This document shows positions 45,660 through 55,587 of a DNA stretch of 64,000 bases, one piece after another. The notes below the pieces were generated by a model. It did no database searches, was not told the origin of the DNA, and saw only the letters and a list, made by a program, of their open reading frames with translations. This DNA is from Sediminibacterium salmoneum NBRC 103935 (lineage in GTDB: Bacteria > Bacteroidota > Bacteroidia > Chitinophagales > Chitinophagaceae). The position numbers were made by a program, and so were the translations under genes. Position 1 is the stretch's first letter, and each line of letters opens with the position of its first letter. The stretch is taken from NCBI RefSeq assembly GCF_000511175.1, contig NZ_KI866530.1:1743311-1807310 (forward strand). Reading direction: 5' to 3'.

Positions 45660-46988
45660 TTACTTTTTCATCTTCAGTTTGGTAGCAACATGCTGCCCAA
45701 CTTTCTGACCAATGTCGGTACTGATGATACAGGAATTGTGAAAATGCAATCCACCGTAAAAGCGAGCCCAGTTGTTTTCTTCGGCCGCGTGCCGGAATGA
45801 TTTGAAGCTCCTGTTGGCAATGCCAAATTCCAATTCCGTTGAATCGGTATAGGCAAAATTATCCCCGTAAACACTGGTTAATGCTTCTGCGGCTGCAGAA
45901 GAAATGGTGGAGTGTCCACAAGTATATTCAGGGAATGCAGGAGTTTGCAAATAAGGTCTCCAATTGATATCGATATATTGATTGATAACAGTTTCCGGAC
46001 GCACGGTATTGTATTTGTATTTTACATACCAGCATTGTATAAATGCATCAAATAAGGCGATTGCTGTTTTTGCCGTTGCATATATGGTTTCCGGATAATC
46101 AGACTTGGCTTGCTTGGCTGCAATACCCACTACACCCATCCAGTGACCTGAGGGCGAGAATTTTTTACTGCCAAACATCACGTGTCCGGTAACATTCATT
46201 TTAAACGGATTATCGTCCCAGAATTCCGCAATATGCTTTTGTTCAGGCGTTAAACTATCAATTGCATTCTTAATAGCCATTACTTCCTGATAATACTTAC
46301 TGTTTTTGTCTTTAAGATTGAAGGCTGGAGGTGGTGCAGGCTCGTAAATGCTTGCACTGTCTATAATCATGGTTCTGATTTCCATCCAATGCGGTTCAGC
46401 TGCAGTTGCATACATGGGTGGAGTAGGTACCCATCTGCCAGGCTCATCGGTTACGGTATATTTTTCGGCCCCTCTGGTTTCCAGGTAATTGTCTTTTTTA
46501 CTCCAGCGAATGATAGCTGCACTTACACTGTCTGCAAACTCTCTGGATGCAGCTTCCACTTTTTTGGGTAAGCCCTTTTTACGCGCCAGGGTTAAAATAC
46601 TGTCTTCGTAGGCCCTCATACTACCTTCTGGAAAAGTTACCGACTCTCCTACTTTCATATAAGATAGAAGTGCTGCCAGCTGCCAGTCTGCATCAGACTT
46701 AAGAGATGGTAATTGCAAAGGAGCTAAGCCATTTAACTGGCCTCCCAGCGACTCGTACTTTTCCGGATTAGCAGCTGCCATTACTTCATAAGCTGCAATA
46801 GCAGCATAAGCATAGTTTCTTGCTGCTACCATTGGAGGGAAATTGTTTCCCATTACTACAGTATTCAGTTCATGGACTGTATGGCTATATAAAAGTGGAT
46901 CGTGTAAAAGAGTTTTGTACTCCGTATTCGTACTACATGACTGAAGGGCAAAAACAAGCATGCCCAGCACCGCAAAGCGCTTCAACAT
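45660..46988 (-). CDS. Vanadium-dependent haloperoxidase-like PAP2 lipoprotein (second), altered active site
   Basis: About 442 residues from the ATG at 46988 (MLKRFAVLGMLVFALQSC, lipobox LQSC). Vanadate-haloperoxidase fold: RP motif KYKYNTVRP kept. The SGH motif reads CGH (EYTCGHSTIS), and the third motif reads ARFYGGLHFHNS, so Ser and the final Asp of SRxxxxxHxxxD are replaced. Halide or phosphate activity is therefore uncertain. It starts the haloperoxidase-barrel-haloperoxidase unit. Confidence 0.88.
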   Translation of the reverse strand: MLKRFAVLGMLVFALQSCSTNTEYKTLLHDPLLYSHTVHELNTVVMGNNFPPMVAARNYAYAAIAAYEVMAAANPEKYESLGGQLNGLAPLQLPSLKSDADWQLAALLSYMKVGESVTFPEGSMRAYEDSILTLARKKGLPKKVEAASREFADSVSAAIIRWSKKDNYLETRGAEKYTVTDEPGRWVPTPPMYATAAEPHWMEIRTMIIDSASIYEPAPPPAFNLKDKNSKYYQEVMAIKNAIDSLTPEQKHIAEFWDDNPFKMNVTGHVMFGSKKFSPSGHWMGVVGIAAKQAKSDYPETIYATAKTAIALFDAFIQCWYVKYKYNTVRPETVINQYIDINWRPYLQTPAFPEYTCGHSTISSAAAEALTSVYGDNFAYTDSTELEFGIANRSFKSFRHAAEENNWARFYGGLHFHNSCIISTDIGQKVGQHVATKLKMKK

Positions 46989-47038
46989 AAACAGTTCAAT
47001 TATAAATGAGGAAATATACAATGCTTAATGTACCAGCA

Positions 47039-47593
47039 TCAGGCTTGCGGCGGTCGTTCCAAAGCGTTAACGTAATCAGACGTGTGTACCAATGGATTTT
47101 CAATAATCATCTCCCTCGAAGTGTCTCCATTACGAAACTGCCAGGTAAAGCAATGGTCACCTGTGAAGTCTGACAATGAAAACTTTAGTACAATATGCTG
47201 ATTAGTAGAAGATTCATTTTGAGGAGTACTGTTGAAGTTGGCAGCCAGATTCAGAAACTGATCTCTGGCATTTCTAATCCCGATTTTTTCAATATTGGGT
47301 ACAGCCAATAATTCCAGAGAGTCTTTAAAAAACCGGCGTTTTACAAAGTGGTAGGTTATTCCGTTAATTTCAACGTCACCGGCAGCACTTTCAAATTCCT
47401 CACTATTGGTTCCATAAGGGGTACTGGCGGCCACTTTCAGGTGTATCAGATTGGCTTCATCGTACTGATCCTGATACAAGCTGGTTTGAAACTGTCTGTC
47501 CGACTTATTCTCTAGGTAATTCAAAAGCAGGTTGTAGCCACCCCAGCTAAAGAGCAGCAAACACAAGGACAGTATGGTTAAACCCTTTTTCAA
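47039..47593 (-). CDS. Hypothetical single-span envelope protein
   Basis: A 184-residue protein; I do not recognise a family. One N-terminal TM or signal helix (ILSLCLLLFSWGGYNLLL), then a soluble domain. The only plausible start is TTG at 47593: no ATG precedes the helix. It lies 50 bases ahead of the haloperoxidase unit on the same strand and diverges from the SRPBCC/GyrI-like gene. Confidence 0.6.
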   Translation of the reverse strand: MKKGLTILSLCLLLFSWGGYNLLLNYLENKSDRQFQTSLYQDQYDEANLIHLKVAASTPYGTNSEEFESAAGDVEINGITYHFVKRRFFKDSLELLAVPNIEKIGIRNARDQFLNLAANFNSTPQNESSTNQHIVLKFSLSDFTGDHCFTWQFRNGDTSREMIIENPLVHTSDYVNALERPPQA

Positions 47594-47611
47594 CTCCCTA
47601 AAAATAGTATT

Positions 47612-47619
47612 TATTTTTG
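47612..47619 (+). promoter_or_regulatory. -7 box TATTTTTG for the SRPBCC/GyrI-like gene
   Basis: TAnnTTTG match 56 bases before the ATG at 47676. Confidence 0.4.
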
Positions 47620-47675
47620 CAATGTAAAAGATTTAATTTTAGTTTTTTTATTCTCAATTAAACGACAGCACGGAT

Positions 47676-48602
47676 ATGAAAAAAGCATTGTACCTATTAG
47701 TCCCGGTTTTATTTTTTATTGGTGCTTCCTACCTGCTTCCTTCCCAGAAACCTACCACAGAAACCGTTTCTGTTGCGATGCCGGCGGATGCAGTAATCAG
47801 GGTAATGACGAATCCACAGGAATGGACCAAATGGTTCCCCGGTAAAAAAGTGAATGACTCTACTTTTACCTACTACGATAACCCCATTACCATTCAAAAA
47901 GTATTGATGAATGGCTTTAAAGCCACTATGATCAATGATGGCATGGAAGTATCCCTAGATTTCAATTTTATTGCCGACTACAATGCCAAAACCAGTTTTA
48001 CCCTGAATACGGTAATGAAACTGTCTTACAATCCATTCCTTCGCTTCAAGCAATTCCTACAGCTGAACAGCGCAGAAGACGACAGTAAGAGACTACTTTA
48101 TCAGATACAGGACTATTTTTCAGATGTTTCCAAGGTTTACGGGTATCCGATTGAAATGCAGAAAGTACCCAACTCTTCCTATGTATCTACTAAACAGACT
48201 TTTGACCACGAACCTTCTACCGATGAAATTTACGCCCTGATTGATGAAGTAAATGAATTTATTGCAGGGGTAGAAGTGAAAATTGTAAACTATCCAATCC
48301 TGAATGTTTTCAGGGAAGACTCTTCTACCTTTACAGCAATGGTGGCCGTACCCACCGAAAGAGATATTCCTTCGAGCGGTAAATTCATGTTGAAAAATAT
48401 GATGTTAGGCAATATTGTAGTTTGCGAAGTAACCGGCGATAAAACAGTCATTCAAAAATGCAATGAAGCTGTTAAGAATTATGTTCAGGACCATCGTAAA
48501 ACCAGCCCGGCTATCTCATTCGAGCGACTCATCACCAACAGAAGAACTATCAAAGACAGTACCAAATGGAGAACAACCATTAATTACCCGGTTTTTCAAT
48601 AA
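47676..48602 (+). CDS. SRPBCC-like plus GyrI-like effector-binding domain membrane protein
   Basis: A 308-residue protein: an N-terminal TM/signal helix (MKKALYLLVPVLFFIGASYLL), then a START/SRPBCC-like segment (VSVAMPADAVIRVMTNPQEWTKWFPG), then a GyrI/effector-binding-like region (EIYALIDEVNEFIAG...). Function unknown; such proteins bind small hydrophobic ligands. It is the only plus-strand gene among the haloperoxidase and VCBS genes, and a bidirectional terminator follows it. Confidence 0.65.
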   Translation: MKKALYLLVPVLFFIGASYLLPSQKPTTETVSVAMPADAVIRVMTNPQEWTKWFPGKKVNDSTFTYYDNPITIQKVLMNGFKATMINDGMEVSLDFNFIADYNAKTSFTLNTVMKLSYNPFLRFKQFLQLNSAEDDSKRLLYQIQDYFSDVSKVYGYPIEMQKVPNSSYVSTKQTFDHEPSTDEIYALIDEVNEFIAGVEVKIVNYPILNVFREDSSTFTAMVAVPTERDIPSSGKFMLKNMMLGNIVVCEVTGDKTVIQKCNEAVKNYVQDHRKTSPAISFERLITNRRTIKDSTKWRTTINYPVFQ

Positions 48603-48622
48603 CCCTAAGCAAAAATATTTTG

Positions 48623-48652
48623 AAAAAGCCCGGCTATTACCGGGCTTTTTTT
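48623..48652. terminator. Bidirectional terminator shared by convergent genes
   Basis: AAAAAGCCCGG-CTATTA-CCGGGCTTTTT, with T-runs both ways. It ends the SRPBCC-like gene (plus) and the VCBS gene (minus). The VCBS stop codon is in the hairpin loop at 48637-48639. Confidence 0.88.
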
Positions 48653-51600
48653 ATGATTTGTACATTGCCATTATTCTTTGCGAGCATATAGCAAATTTCC
48701 TTGCCAATTGCAATGGGCAATGCTCTTCTTACCTCGCCTTTAATTACTAAGCCTGGCAATTGATATGCTGCCAGATGCGAGTTTGCTGTTTTTGATTGTT
48801 TTATTTGTTGATTATTGGCAGGGTGCATTTTTGCTATCTGCAGCAGGGTTCCAAAGTTTGCATCCTGTCTGCCAATCTCAATATTGTTGTAACCGAAATT
48901 ACCAAGCAACAAGGCGCCGTTTGTAATGGGCACTACCGCGCGAATATTACTGAACTGTGCCGCTGCAGGTAATGCCATAGGATTGTATTTTCCCTTGCCC
49001 TCATTCACCAATACCATACTGGCCATTTGGGTTGCTTCCAGCTTTGTTGCTGCTGACAGTTTTTCTTTGCCGAATAATTCGTTCAATGAAGCTTTTGCAA
49101 AATCTTCTGCATACAGAAACTGCTTCTTTAAAACAGGCAAAGATTTTTCCAGCTGTATTTTACTGGCAAATGGCATTTCTTTTCCCTGCAGGTAATAGGT
49201 AATCACCTGCTCTATTCTACCGTTGTTGTCATAATCGTTCATGTACATGCGAACAGGTTCCTCCGCACTGGCTTTCAGACGGCTGTTCAATCCAAAGTTT
49301 CCGGCTAGTATATCCTGGTCTCCATCATTGTCTACATCCAGTAAAGTGATAGATTGCCACCATCCTTTCTGATTCAATAAGGTCTGCTTTACAAACTGAT
49401 TTCCCTTTCTAATGAAAGCATCAACCGTTCCCCATAAAGAACTAATTAAAATATCTTTTTTGCCATCCTGATTAATGTCGGTCAGCAGGGCATCGGTTAT
49501 CATTCCCGGATTCAATAAGTCTTTGGAATATTGAAGGGTCTGGTCTTTAAAATTGCCCTGGCCATCGTTTTCTAATAAATAGGTTCGGGGAGCAATGCCG
49601 TATTTCCAGGGTTCTACCCGCCCTGTTATGAAAAGATCCATATTGCCATCTCCATTAAAATCTTCTGCAAGTATGCGGCTTTGAGTGGAATATATGCCTG
49701 TGAAAGCATCTGCCTTTCTACTCAGGATTCCTTTTCCGTTATTCAGGTATAACAGGGGCAATAAATGTTGATCTTCTCCATAGTATTCATTTCCGCCACT
49801 GGCTATAATTAAATCTTTGTAGCCATCTTTATTTACATCTGCCCAAACTGCATCTGCATTTTCCCACATTGAATCGAGCAGTAATGCCGGCTGTGGCAAA
49901 GACTTAAAGGTTCCGCCTGCCTGTTGTATAAACACTGCATTGTGCTGGGTTTTAGAAGCACCTACAAATACATCGTCCAGTCCGTCACCATTGATATCGG
50001 CAATGGCCAATGCAGGACCTTCTGCAGATGTCATATGTGGAATCAGGGGTTCCCTGTCAAATTCATTGAACGGATTTTCCTTGTGCTGATAATTCAGTTG
50101 TGTTGCTTCTGTTATGTCTGTAAAAAGGGGCTCCTTATTATTTGAGTCATCTGTTCGACTTTTTGGTTTGTTCAGATTTAACAACTTTACTGAGTGTTGC
50201 TGATAATCAAATTGGGGCAGACCTGTCTGGTAGCTGAGTGCACTTGTTTTTCCCGGTTGCAACTGAACCCGCTGATAACTTTGATCGGGCCAGATTAACA
50301 AAGCCGAGTCTGGCTGAATATTATCTAACCCAATATGCATAGGAATCTGCATGCTCGATAAAAAGCCATGCACGGGATAGTTCTCATACGTGTACAGCGC
50401 ATCTTTTGCATAGATCATCAGCTTTGCTCCTACCGCCATGGTATTTTGCGAACTCCCTGTTAAGTTGAGCGTTGCATAATTGGGATGAACAGTTTTTAGC
50501 TGATTGGTATTGTTCTCATAAATTAAAACAGGATCGTTGATATTGTTTACCACAATATCCAGATCTCCGTCATTGTCTAAATCTGCATACACCGCTCCGT
50601 TGGAAAAGCTATTTGGATTTTTATCTATGGCTTCTGTTATATTATTAAAACTGAATTCACCCTTGTTCTGAAAAAACTGGTTGGGAATTTTAATTTCAGG
50701 AAACTGATTTATCAGCGTAAGGTCTTTGCTCTCGAGACTATTGCTTTTTAGTTTTTCCTGTAAAGCTTCACCGGAAACAAAATTGATATAATCTATATCG
50801 TTCATCCTTTTAGGGATGCCATTAGAAACAAAAAGATCTTTTTTTCCATCATTGTTAAAATCCATCCACAAGGAAGCCCAGCTCCAGTCAGTAGCATGTA
50901 TGCCGGCATACTGACCTACTTCACTGAACTGACCATTACCGCGATTGTATTGCAAATTGTTTCTGGCATACTGATGCGTGTAACCGAATGCCAGTTTATT
51001 TTGAAAAATATTATAGTCGTCTTCAGACAATGATCTTCTAAGCATGTACGACTCATAAGGAAGCATGTCCATGGATACAATATCCGGAAGGCCGTCGTTA
51101 TTGGCGTCTGCCACATCTACGCCCATGGAGAACTGACTGGTATGCATGATAGATTCCCTGCCTTTCTCTTCAAAGCCCCCTTTCTGATTATTAATATAGA
51201 GATAATCATTTTCATGAAAATCATTTCCTACATAAATGTCCGGCCAGCCATCTACATTAATATCAGAAACAGCAACGCCTAATCCATAACCAATTTTAGA
51301 GCCGTTGATTCCAACGGTGGTTGTAATATCGGTGAACTTTCCGGTTACTGTACCGGCTTCGTTTTTCTTTGTATCATTCCTGTAAAATTTCTGACCCGCC
51401 AGTGCATCAAAAGTGTTTTCAAAATTCTTTCTGGGTGCATAGTTTCCATCGTGGTTAACGGAGTGATTTAGTAAGAATACATCCAGGTCTCCGTCTCCGT
51501 CATAATCTAAAAAAGCAGCTTGTGTACTAAAGCCCGAAAAGTTCAGCCCGTATTCTGCTGCCTGATCTTTGTATTGCGGAATGCCTTCTTTGGTTATGCC

Positions 51601-52059
51601 TGTGCATACCAGCAGTTGATTTTTTCCTTTCAATACTTTGTAATTGCCCACCCTGCATACATAGATATCGAGCAAGCCATCGTTATTAATATCTACTACA
51701 GAAACCCCTGTACTCCAGGCACCATCATTGGGTATTTGTGCTGCAGTCGTTACGTCATCGAATTTCATTAACCCCTTGTTCAGGTAAATGCGATTGCCCG
51801 TTTGATTGGCAGCGAAAAACAAATCAATCTTTCCGTCCTTATTAAAGTCTCCTGCTCCTATACCTGCACCATTGTAATAGTACATGTAAGAAAACAAATT
51901 GAAATCGGTAGTAGGCGTTAGGATATTGGTAAAATTTAATCCTGATTGATTGGCATCTATTGGAGAAAAAATCGAAGGTGTGCTGCTTTGCTTGCAGCCA
52001 CTTATTAGTAACAGCGATGTTAATCCCGCCAAACCCAAACTTTTCCATTTCATTTTCAT
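48637..52059 (-). CDS. VCBS/FG-GAP repeat lipoprotein with ASPIC/UnbV domain (copy 1)
   Basis: A 1140-residue surface lipoprotein (MKMKWKSLGLAGLTSLLLISGC). Many Ca2+-binding FG-GAP/VCBS loops such as DFNKDGKIDLFF, DINNDGLLDIYV and DYDGDGDLDVFLL predict an integrin-like beta-propeller. An ASPIC/UnbV module lies near 545-640 (GAKLMIYAKDAL... HIGLDNIQPDSALLIWPDQS). The C-terminal 200 residues keep the fold but lose the DxDxDG loops found in copy 2. Copies 1 and 2 sit 6 bases apart. Substrate unknown; such proteins commonly accompany SusCD loci. Confidence 0.93.
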   Translation of the reverse strand: MKMKWKSLGLAGLTSLLLISGCKQSSTPSIFSPIDANQSGLNFTNILTPTTDFNLFSYMYYYNGAGIGAGDFNKDGKIDLFFAANQTGNRIYLNKGLMKFDDVTTAAQIPNDGAWSTGVSVVDINNDGLLDIYVCRVGNYKVLKGKNQLLVCTGITKEGIPQYKDQAAEYGLNFSGFSTQAAFLDYDGDGDLDVFLLNHSVNHDGNYAPRKNFENTFDALAGQKFYRNDTKKNEAGTVTGKFTDITTTVGINGSKIGYGLGVAVSDINVDGWPDIYVGNDFHENDYLYINNQKGGFEEKGRESIMHTSQFSMGVDVADANNDGLPDIVSMDMLPYESYMLRRSLSEDDYNIFQNKLAFGYTHQYARNNLQYNRGNGQFSEVGQYAGIHATDWSWASLWMDFNNDGKKDLFVSNGIPKRMNDIDYINFVSGEALQEKLKSNSLESKDLTLINQFPEIKIPNQFFQNKGEFSFNNITEAIDKNPNSFSNGAVYADLDNDGDLDIVVNNINDPVLIYENNTNQLKTVHPNYATLNLTGSSQNTMAVGAKLMIYAKDALYTYENYPVHGFLSSMQIPMHIGLDNIQPDSALLIWPDQSYQRVQLQPGKTSALSYQTGLPQFDYQQHSVKLLNLNKPKSRTDDSNNKEPLFTDITEATQLNYQHKENPFNEFDREPLIPHMTSAEGPALAIADINGDGLDDVFVGASKTQHNAVFIQQAGGTFKSLPQPALLLDSMWENADAVWADVNKDGYKDLIIASGGNEYYGEDQHLLPLLYLNNGKGILSRKADAFTGIYSTQSRILAEDFNGDGNMDLFITGRVEPWKYGIAPRTYLLENDGQGNFKDQTLQYSKDLLNPGMITDALLTDINQDGKKDILISSLWGTVDAFIRKGNQFVKQTLLNQKGWWQSITLLDVDNDGDQDILAGNFGLNSRLKASAEEPVRMYMNDYDNNGRIEQVITYYLQGKEMPFASKIQLEKSLPVLKKQFLYAEDFAKASLNELFGKEKLSAATKLEATQMASMVLVNEGKGKYNPMALPAAAQFSNIRAVVPITNGALLLGNFGYNNIEIGRQDANFGTLLQIAKMHPANNQQIKQSKTANSHLAAYQLPGLVIKGEVRRALPIAIGKEICYMLAKNNGNVQIIKKAR

Positions 52060-52065
52060 ACGCTA

Positions 52066-55000
52066 TTATTTACCCGCAACGGTTTTGGTAAAATACAATG
52101 GCACCTGATTGTTTTGTAAAAACAGGTAGCCTGGTTTTTGCTGAACAGTAACAGGCAGTATTTGTCTGATTTGTCCATTGATACTAATTCCGGACATCTG
52201 TGGTGTACTTAAGGCAAATTGATTTTTACTCTTACCCAATAAAAGATTGCCAAAAGAAGCATCAATACTGCAAAACTGCGGAAGCAGATCTATAAAATTT
52301 CCTGCTGTTAAAATGTCTTTGTTTCCATCTCCATTAAAATCATCAATTGCAATGGCGCTTACACTAGACAATTGTATTTGATAAGGCAATGCCTGAATAC
52401 TAAAAGATTGCTGTTGATTATTGATGGCTAGTACCGACGCTGCATTGTTTACCTGCAATACCTGTGCATCAGCCAATTGATTGGGGAATAATTGCTGAAT
52501 GGTTTTATTGGCAAAATCCTGGTGTTTCAGGTTTTCCTTTTTTAAATATGGCAACTGCTCTGTTATGTCTTTCTTTAAAAACACAGGCATGTCTTTTCCA
52601 TTCAGTGTATGACTGAATATTTTATCGAGGGCTCCGTTTTTATCGAAGTCTTTGATAAATAATTTTACTGGTGCTTCTTTGGATGCTTTCAAATAAAAAT
52701 TCTCTCCCAAATTTCCCAATACCAAATCCAGATCACCATCCTTATCCAGGTCTTCTGCCACAACGGTTTGCCACCATCCATACTGATCTTCCATACCGGA
52801 TTTTTGTTCCTGGAATTGTTTGCCATTAAACTGGTACACATGTGGATACATCCACTCACCTACTACTACCAGTTCTTTTTTAGCATCGCCCAATACATTG
52901 GCATACACAGCACCCGTAATCATTCCGAGGTTAGACAGGAAGGGAGCAACACTGGCACTTACTTCTTTAAATACACCGTTACCTTCATTGTGGTAAAGGA
53001 AACTGGCAGGTGCTACTCCATATTGCTGTGGCGTACTTCGGCTTCCGATAAATATATCGAGCTTGCCGTCGTTATCGTAATCGAGCGGAATGGCCGCACC
53101 ACAATTGGTATGACTGATTCCTAAAGCTCCTGATTTTAATGAGAAAGTACCCTTGCCATCGTTGAAGTACAATTGATTCTGATAAATATCAGCAGATGCA
53201 GGAGCAGTATTTCCTCCACCACCTACAAATAAATCCATATCCCCATCCTGATCTGCGTCAAAGAAAAAAGCAGCCGTAACATCACTGAATTTATACTGTT
53301 CAAAATCTTTCACTGTTTGCTTTTTTAAACCCGCTTTGGTTTGCAGGTATAATTGGCTGGCTTGTCCTTTTGCACCTCCCACAAAAAGGTCTTCCATACC
53401 ATCTCCATTCACATCAGCTGCTGCTGCCTTTGGCCCTAGCTTGCTTAACATGAAAGGAATATTTCTTTCAACATAAAAATCTACCTGATCATCTTCTGTA
53501 TGCTTATCCAGCTGAATGGGCTGTTGCTGCAGCAAAGTAGTTGCATTCTTCTTTGATTGATTGCTGGCTAACTGAGTGCTGGCAGCAGAAGCTTTAGGCT
53601 GATAAGGAATTGCTTTTGCCGCATCATAAGCAATTTTGTGGAGCTGATTCGTTGCTGGCTTTTGAATAGTAGTAACCATTCTATTTGGCCAGATTACTTG
53701 CATGGAATCTGCACTGCCCGTTCCCAAACCAATGGTTAGCTTGTATTCAACAGAGCTCTGGAACCCTTTGCTGGGTATCAACTCTCTGGTGATGATTTCT
53801 TCTCCTTTAAATATTTTTACCGTGCTTCCAATAGCAAATACATTGGGCGTTTGATATTGCAGTTGAACGGCCATCCATTTTGAGGCTTCGCTATCACTTG
53901 ATTCCTCACTTTTATTTTCACTTGACTTTGTGTTGTTGGTTCCATCCCCCCTTAATTGATTGATGCGCTTGTTTTTATAAATGCTTGCCGGCTGGTTTAC
54001 ATTATTAATTACCAGATCCAGGTCTCCGTCATTGTCTAAGTCTGCGTAGGCTGCGCCATTGGAAAAACTCGGCTTGTTTAATCCCCAATTGACAGATTCA
54101 TTACTGAATTTCAGGTTACGGTTGTTTTTGAATATGCTATTAGGAATAGGCACGGATGGCATTTTATCAATCACTTTGTTTACCTGCTCTTTCTTGCCGT
54201 TCACCACCATTTGATTCACTACGTCGTTAGCAAAAAAGTCTATGAAATCCTGGTCGGTAACATCCCTGTATATGCCATTGCAAACTAGGATATCGGACCA
54301 TCCATCGTTATCGGCATCAAACATTAATGCACCCCAACTCCAGTCACTGGCTGCCACTCCACTGTAAAATGCTGTTTCTAAAAATTTTCCCTCTCCGTTA
54401 TTTACCTGCAGAGAATTCTGGGTAAACTGATTATAGAAATCCTGGTTCTTTTTAAGCATGTACATATCATAGCTTTCAAAAGAAGTATTCGTCTTTAACC
54501 GGTAATCATCACCAGGCAACATATCCGTAGTAAAGATATCGGGCATGCCGTCGTTATTGATGTCTTGCAGATCTGCGCCCATAGAAGAGAAACTGATATG
54601 TTGTGTGCGGGTACCAATTTCATCTTTAAAGGTTCCGTTTTTCTGATTGATGTATAAATAGTCTTTCTCAAAAAAATCATTAGATACATAAATATCCGGA
54701 TAGCCGTCTAAATTAATATCACCTACTGTTACGCCTAATCCAAAACTGATAATGCTTCCATATATGCCGGCTTCGTAGGTTACTTCTTTAAAAACACCAT
54801 TATCGTTTCTGAATAAATGATCACCCCCTCCCTTTAAAAATTCCGCAAAAGGTGCTTTGGCTTCCGGAATATTGCGCATATTGGCATAGTTCAGGGTATT
54901 TACCGGAATGGGGCTGTTGTTTACTAAAAAGCAATCCAGGTCGCCGTCTAAATCATAATCGAAAAAACTGGCCTGGGTAGAATAGCCATCATCGGCTAAT

Positions 55001-55482
55001 CCGTATTCAGCAGCTTTATCGGTAAATGTATTGTTCTGATTATTGATATATAGTTTGTTCTTTCTTTTTGCCTTTTGCAGCATATTACCTGCATTACAAA
55101 CATAAATATCCAGCCATCCATCAGAATTAATATCTACGAAAACCACCCCTGTGCTCCATTCTCCGTCGTAAGCAATACCCGCTTTTTCAGTAATGTCTTC
55201 AAACTCAAAATTGCCTTTATTTAAATAGAGTTTGTTGGCACTCTGGTTGGCAGTAAAAAAAACTTCCGGTAAGCCATCGTTGTTTAAATCACCGGTTGCT
55301 ACGCCACCGCCATTGTAAAAATTCCGATACTTGAAAACATTAAAATCATCCGATTCGGTTAGCGTGTTGGTGAATTGAATACTGGTTTGTACTTCTTCAA
55401 AAAGGGTATCTGACTGCTTTGATTTACAGGAAGCAAACAACCCTATTACTAAACCAATGTATAAAATTTGATTTTTGCGCAT
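52066..55482 (-). CDS. VCBS/FG-GAP repeat lipoprotein with ASPIC/UnbV domain (copy 2)
   Basis: A 1138-residue lipoprotein (MRKNQILYIGLVIGLFASC) collinear with copy 1. FG-GAP loops DLNNDGLPEVFF, DINSDGWLDIYV, DYDLDGDLDCFLV and more; ASPIC/UnbV near 535-630 (FAIGSTVKIFKGEE... LTIGLGTGSADSMQVIWPNR). Its C-terminus retains DDFNGDGNKDILTAGNF, lost in copy 1. The start lies 105 bases after the susD stop, past a terminator, so it may need its own promoter (TATTTTAG just upstream is one base off consensus). Confidence 0.93.
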   Translation of the reverse strand: MRKNQILYIGLVIGLFASCKSKQSDTLFEEVQTSIQFTNTLTESDDFNVFKYRNFYNGGGVATGDLNNDGLPEVFFTANQSANKLYLNKGNFEFEDITEKAGIAYDGEWSTGVVFVDINSDGWLDIYVCNAGNMLQKAKRKNKLYINNQNNTFTDKAAEYGLADDGYSTQASFFDYDLDGDLDCFLVNNSPIPVNTLNYANMRNIPEAKAPFAEFLKGGGDHLFRNDNGVFKEVTYEAGIYGSIISFGLGVTVGDINLDGYPDIYVSNDFFEKDYLYINQKNGTFKDEIGTRTQHISFSSMGADLQDINNDGMPDIFTTDMLPGDDYRLKTNTSFESYDMYMLKKNQDFYNQFTQNSLQVNNGEGKFLETAFYSGVAASDWSWGALMFDADNDGWSDILVCNGIYRDVTDQDFIDFFANDVVNQMVVNGKKEQVNKVIDKMPSVPIPNSIFKNNRNLKFSNESVNWGLNKPSFSNGAAYADLDNDGDLDLVINNVNQPASIYKNKRINQLRGDGTNNTKSSENKSEESSDSEASKWMAVQLQYQTPNVFAIGSTVKIFKGEEIITRELIPSKGFQSSVEYKLTIGLGTGSADSMQVIWPNRMVTTIQKPATNQLHKIAYDAAKAIPYQPKASAASTQLASNQSKKNATTLLQQQPIQLDKHTEDDQVDFYVERNIPFMLSKLGPKAAAADVNGDGMEDLFVGGAKGQASQLYLQTKAGLKKQTVKDFEQYKFSDVTAAFFFDADQDGDMDLFVGGGGNTAPASADIYQNQLYFNDGKGTFSLKSGALGISHTNCGAAIPLDYDNDGKLDIFIGSRSTPQQYGVAPASFLYHNEGNGVFKEVSASVAPFLSNLGMITGAVYANVLGDAKKELVVVGEWMYPHVYQFNGKQFQEQKSGMEDQYGWWQTVVAEDLDKDGDLDLVLGNLGENFYLKASKEAPVKLFIKDFDKNGALDKIFSHTLNGKDMPVFLKKDITEQLPYLKKENLKHQDFANKTIQQLFPNQLADAQVLQVNNAASVLAINNQQQSFSIQALPYQIQLSSVSAIAIDDFNGDGNKDILTAGNFIDLLPQFCSIDASFGNLLLGKSKNQFALSTPQMSGISINGQIRQILPVTVQQKPGYLFLQNNQVPLYFTKTVAGK

Positions 55483-55527
55483 ATGCTAAAATACGCATTG
55501 TACCCTGAGTTAGGTTACCGTTCGGAC

Positions 55528-55567
55528 AAAAAAAATCCCTCCGAAATCAATTGATCGCGGAGGGATT
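55528..55567 (-). terminator. Terminator of the susC-susD unit
   Basis: On the minus strand AATCCCTCCG / CGGAGGGATT (10-bp stem, 14-base loop) followed by U8, 20 bases past the susD stop. It separates susCD from the VCBS genes. Confidence 0.85.
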
Positions 55568-55587
55568 GTGTATGTTAACCCTGGATA

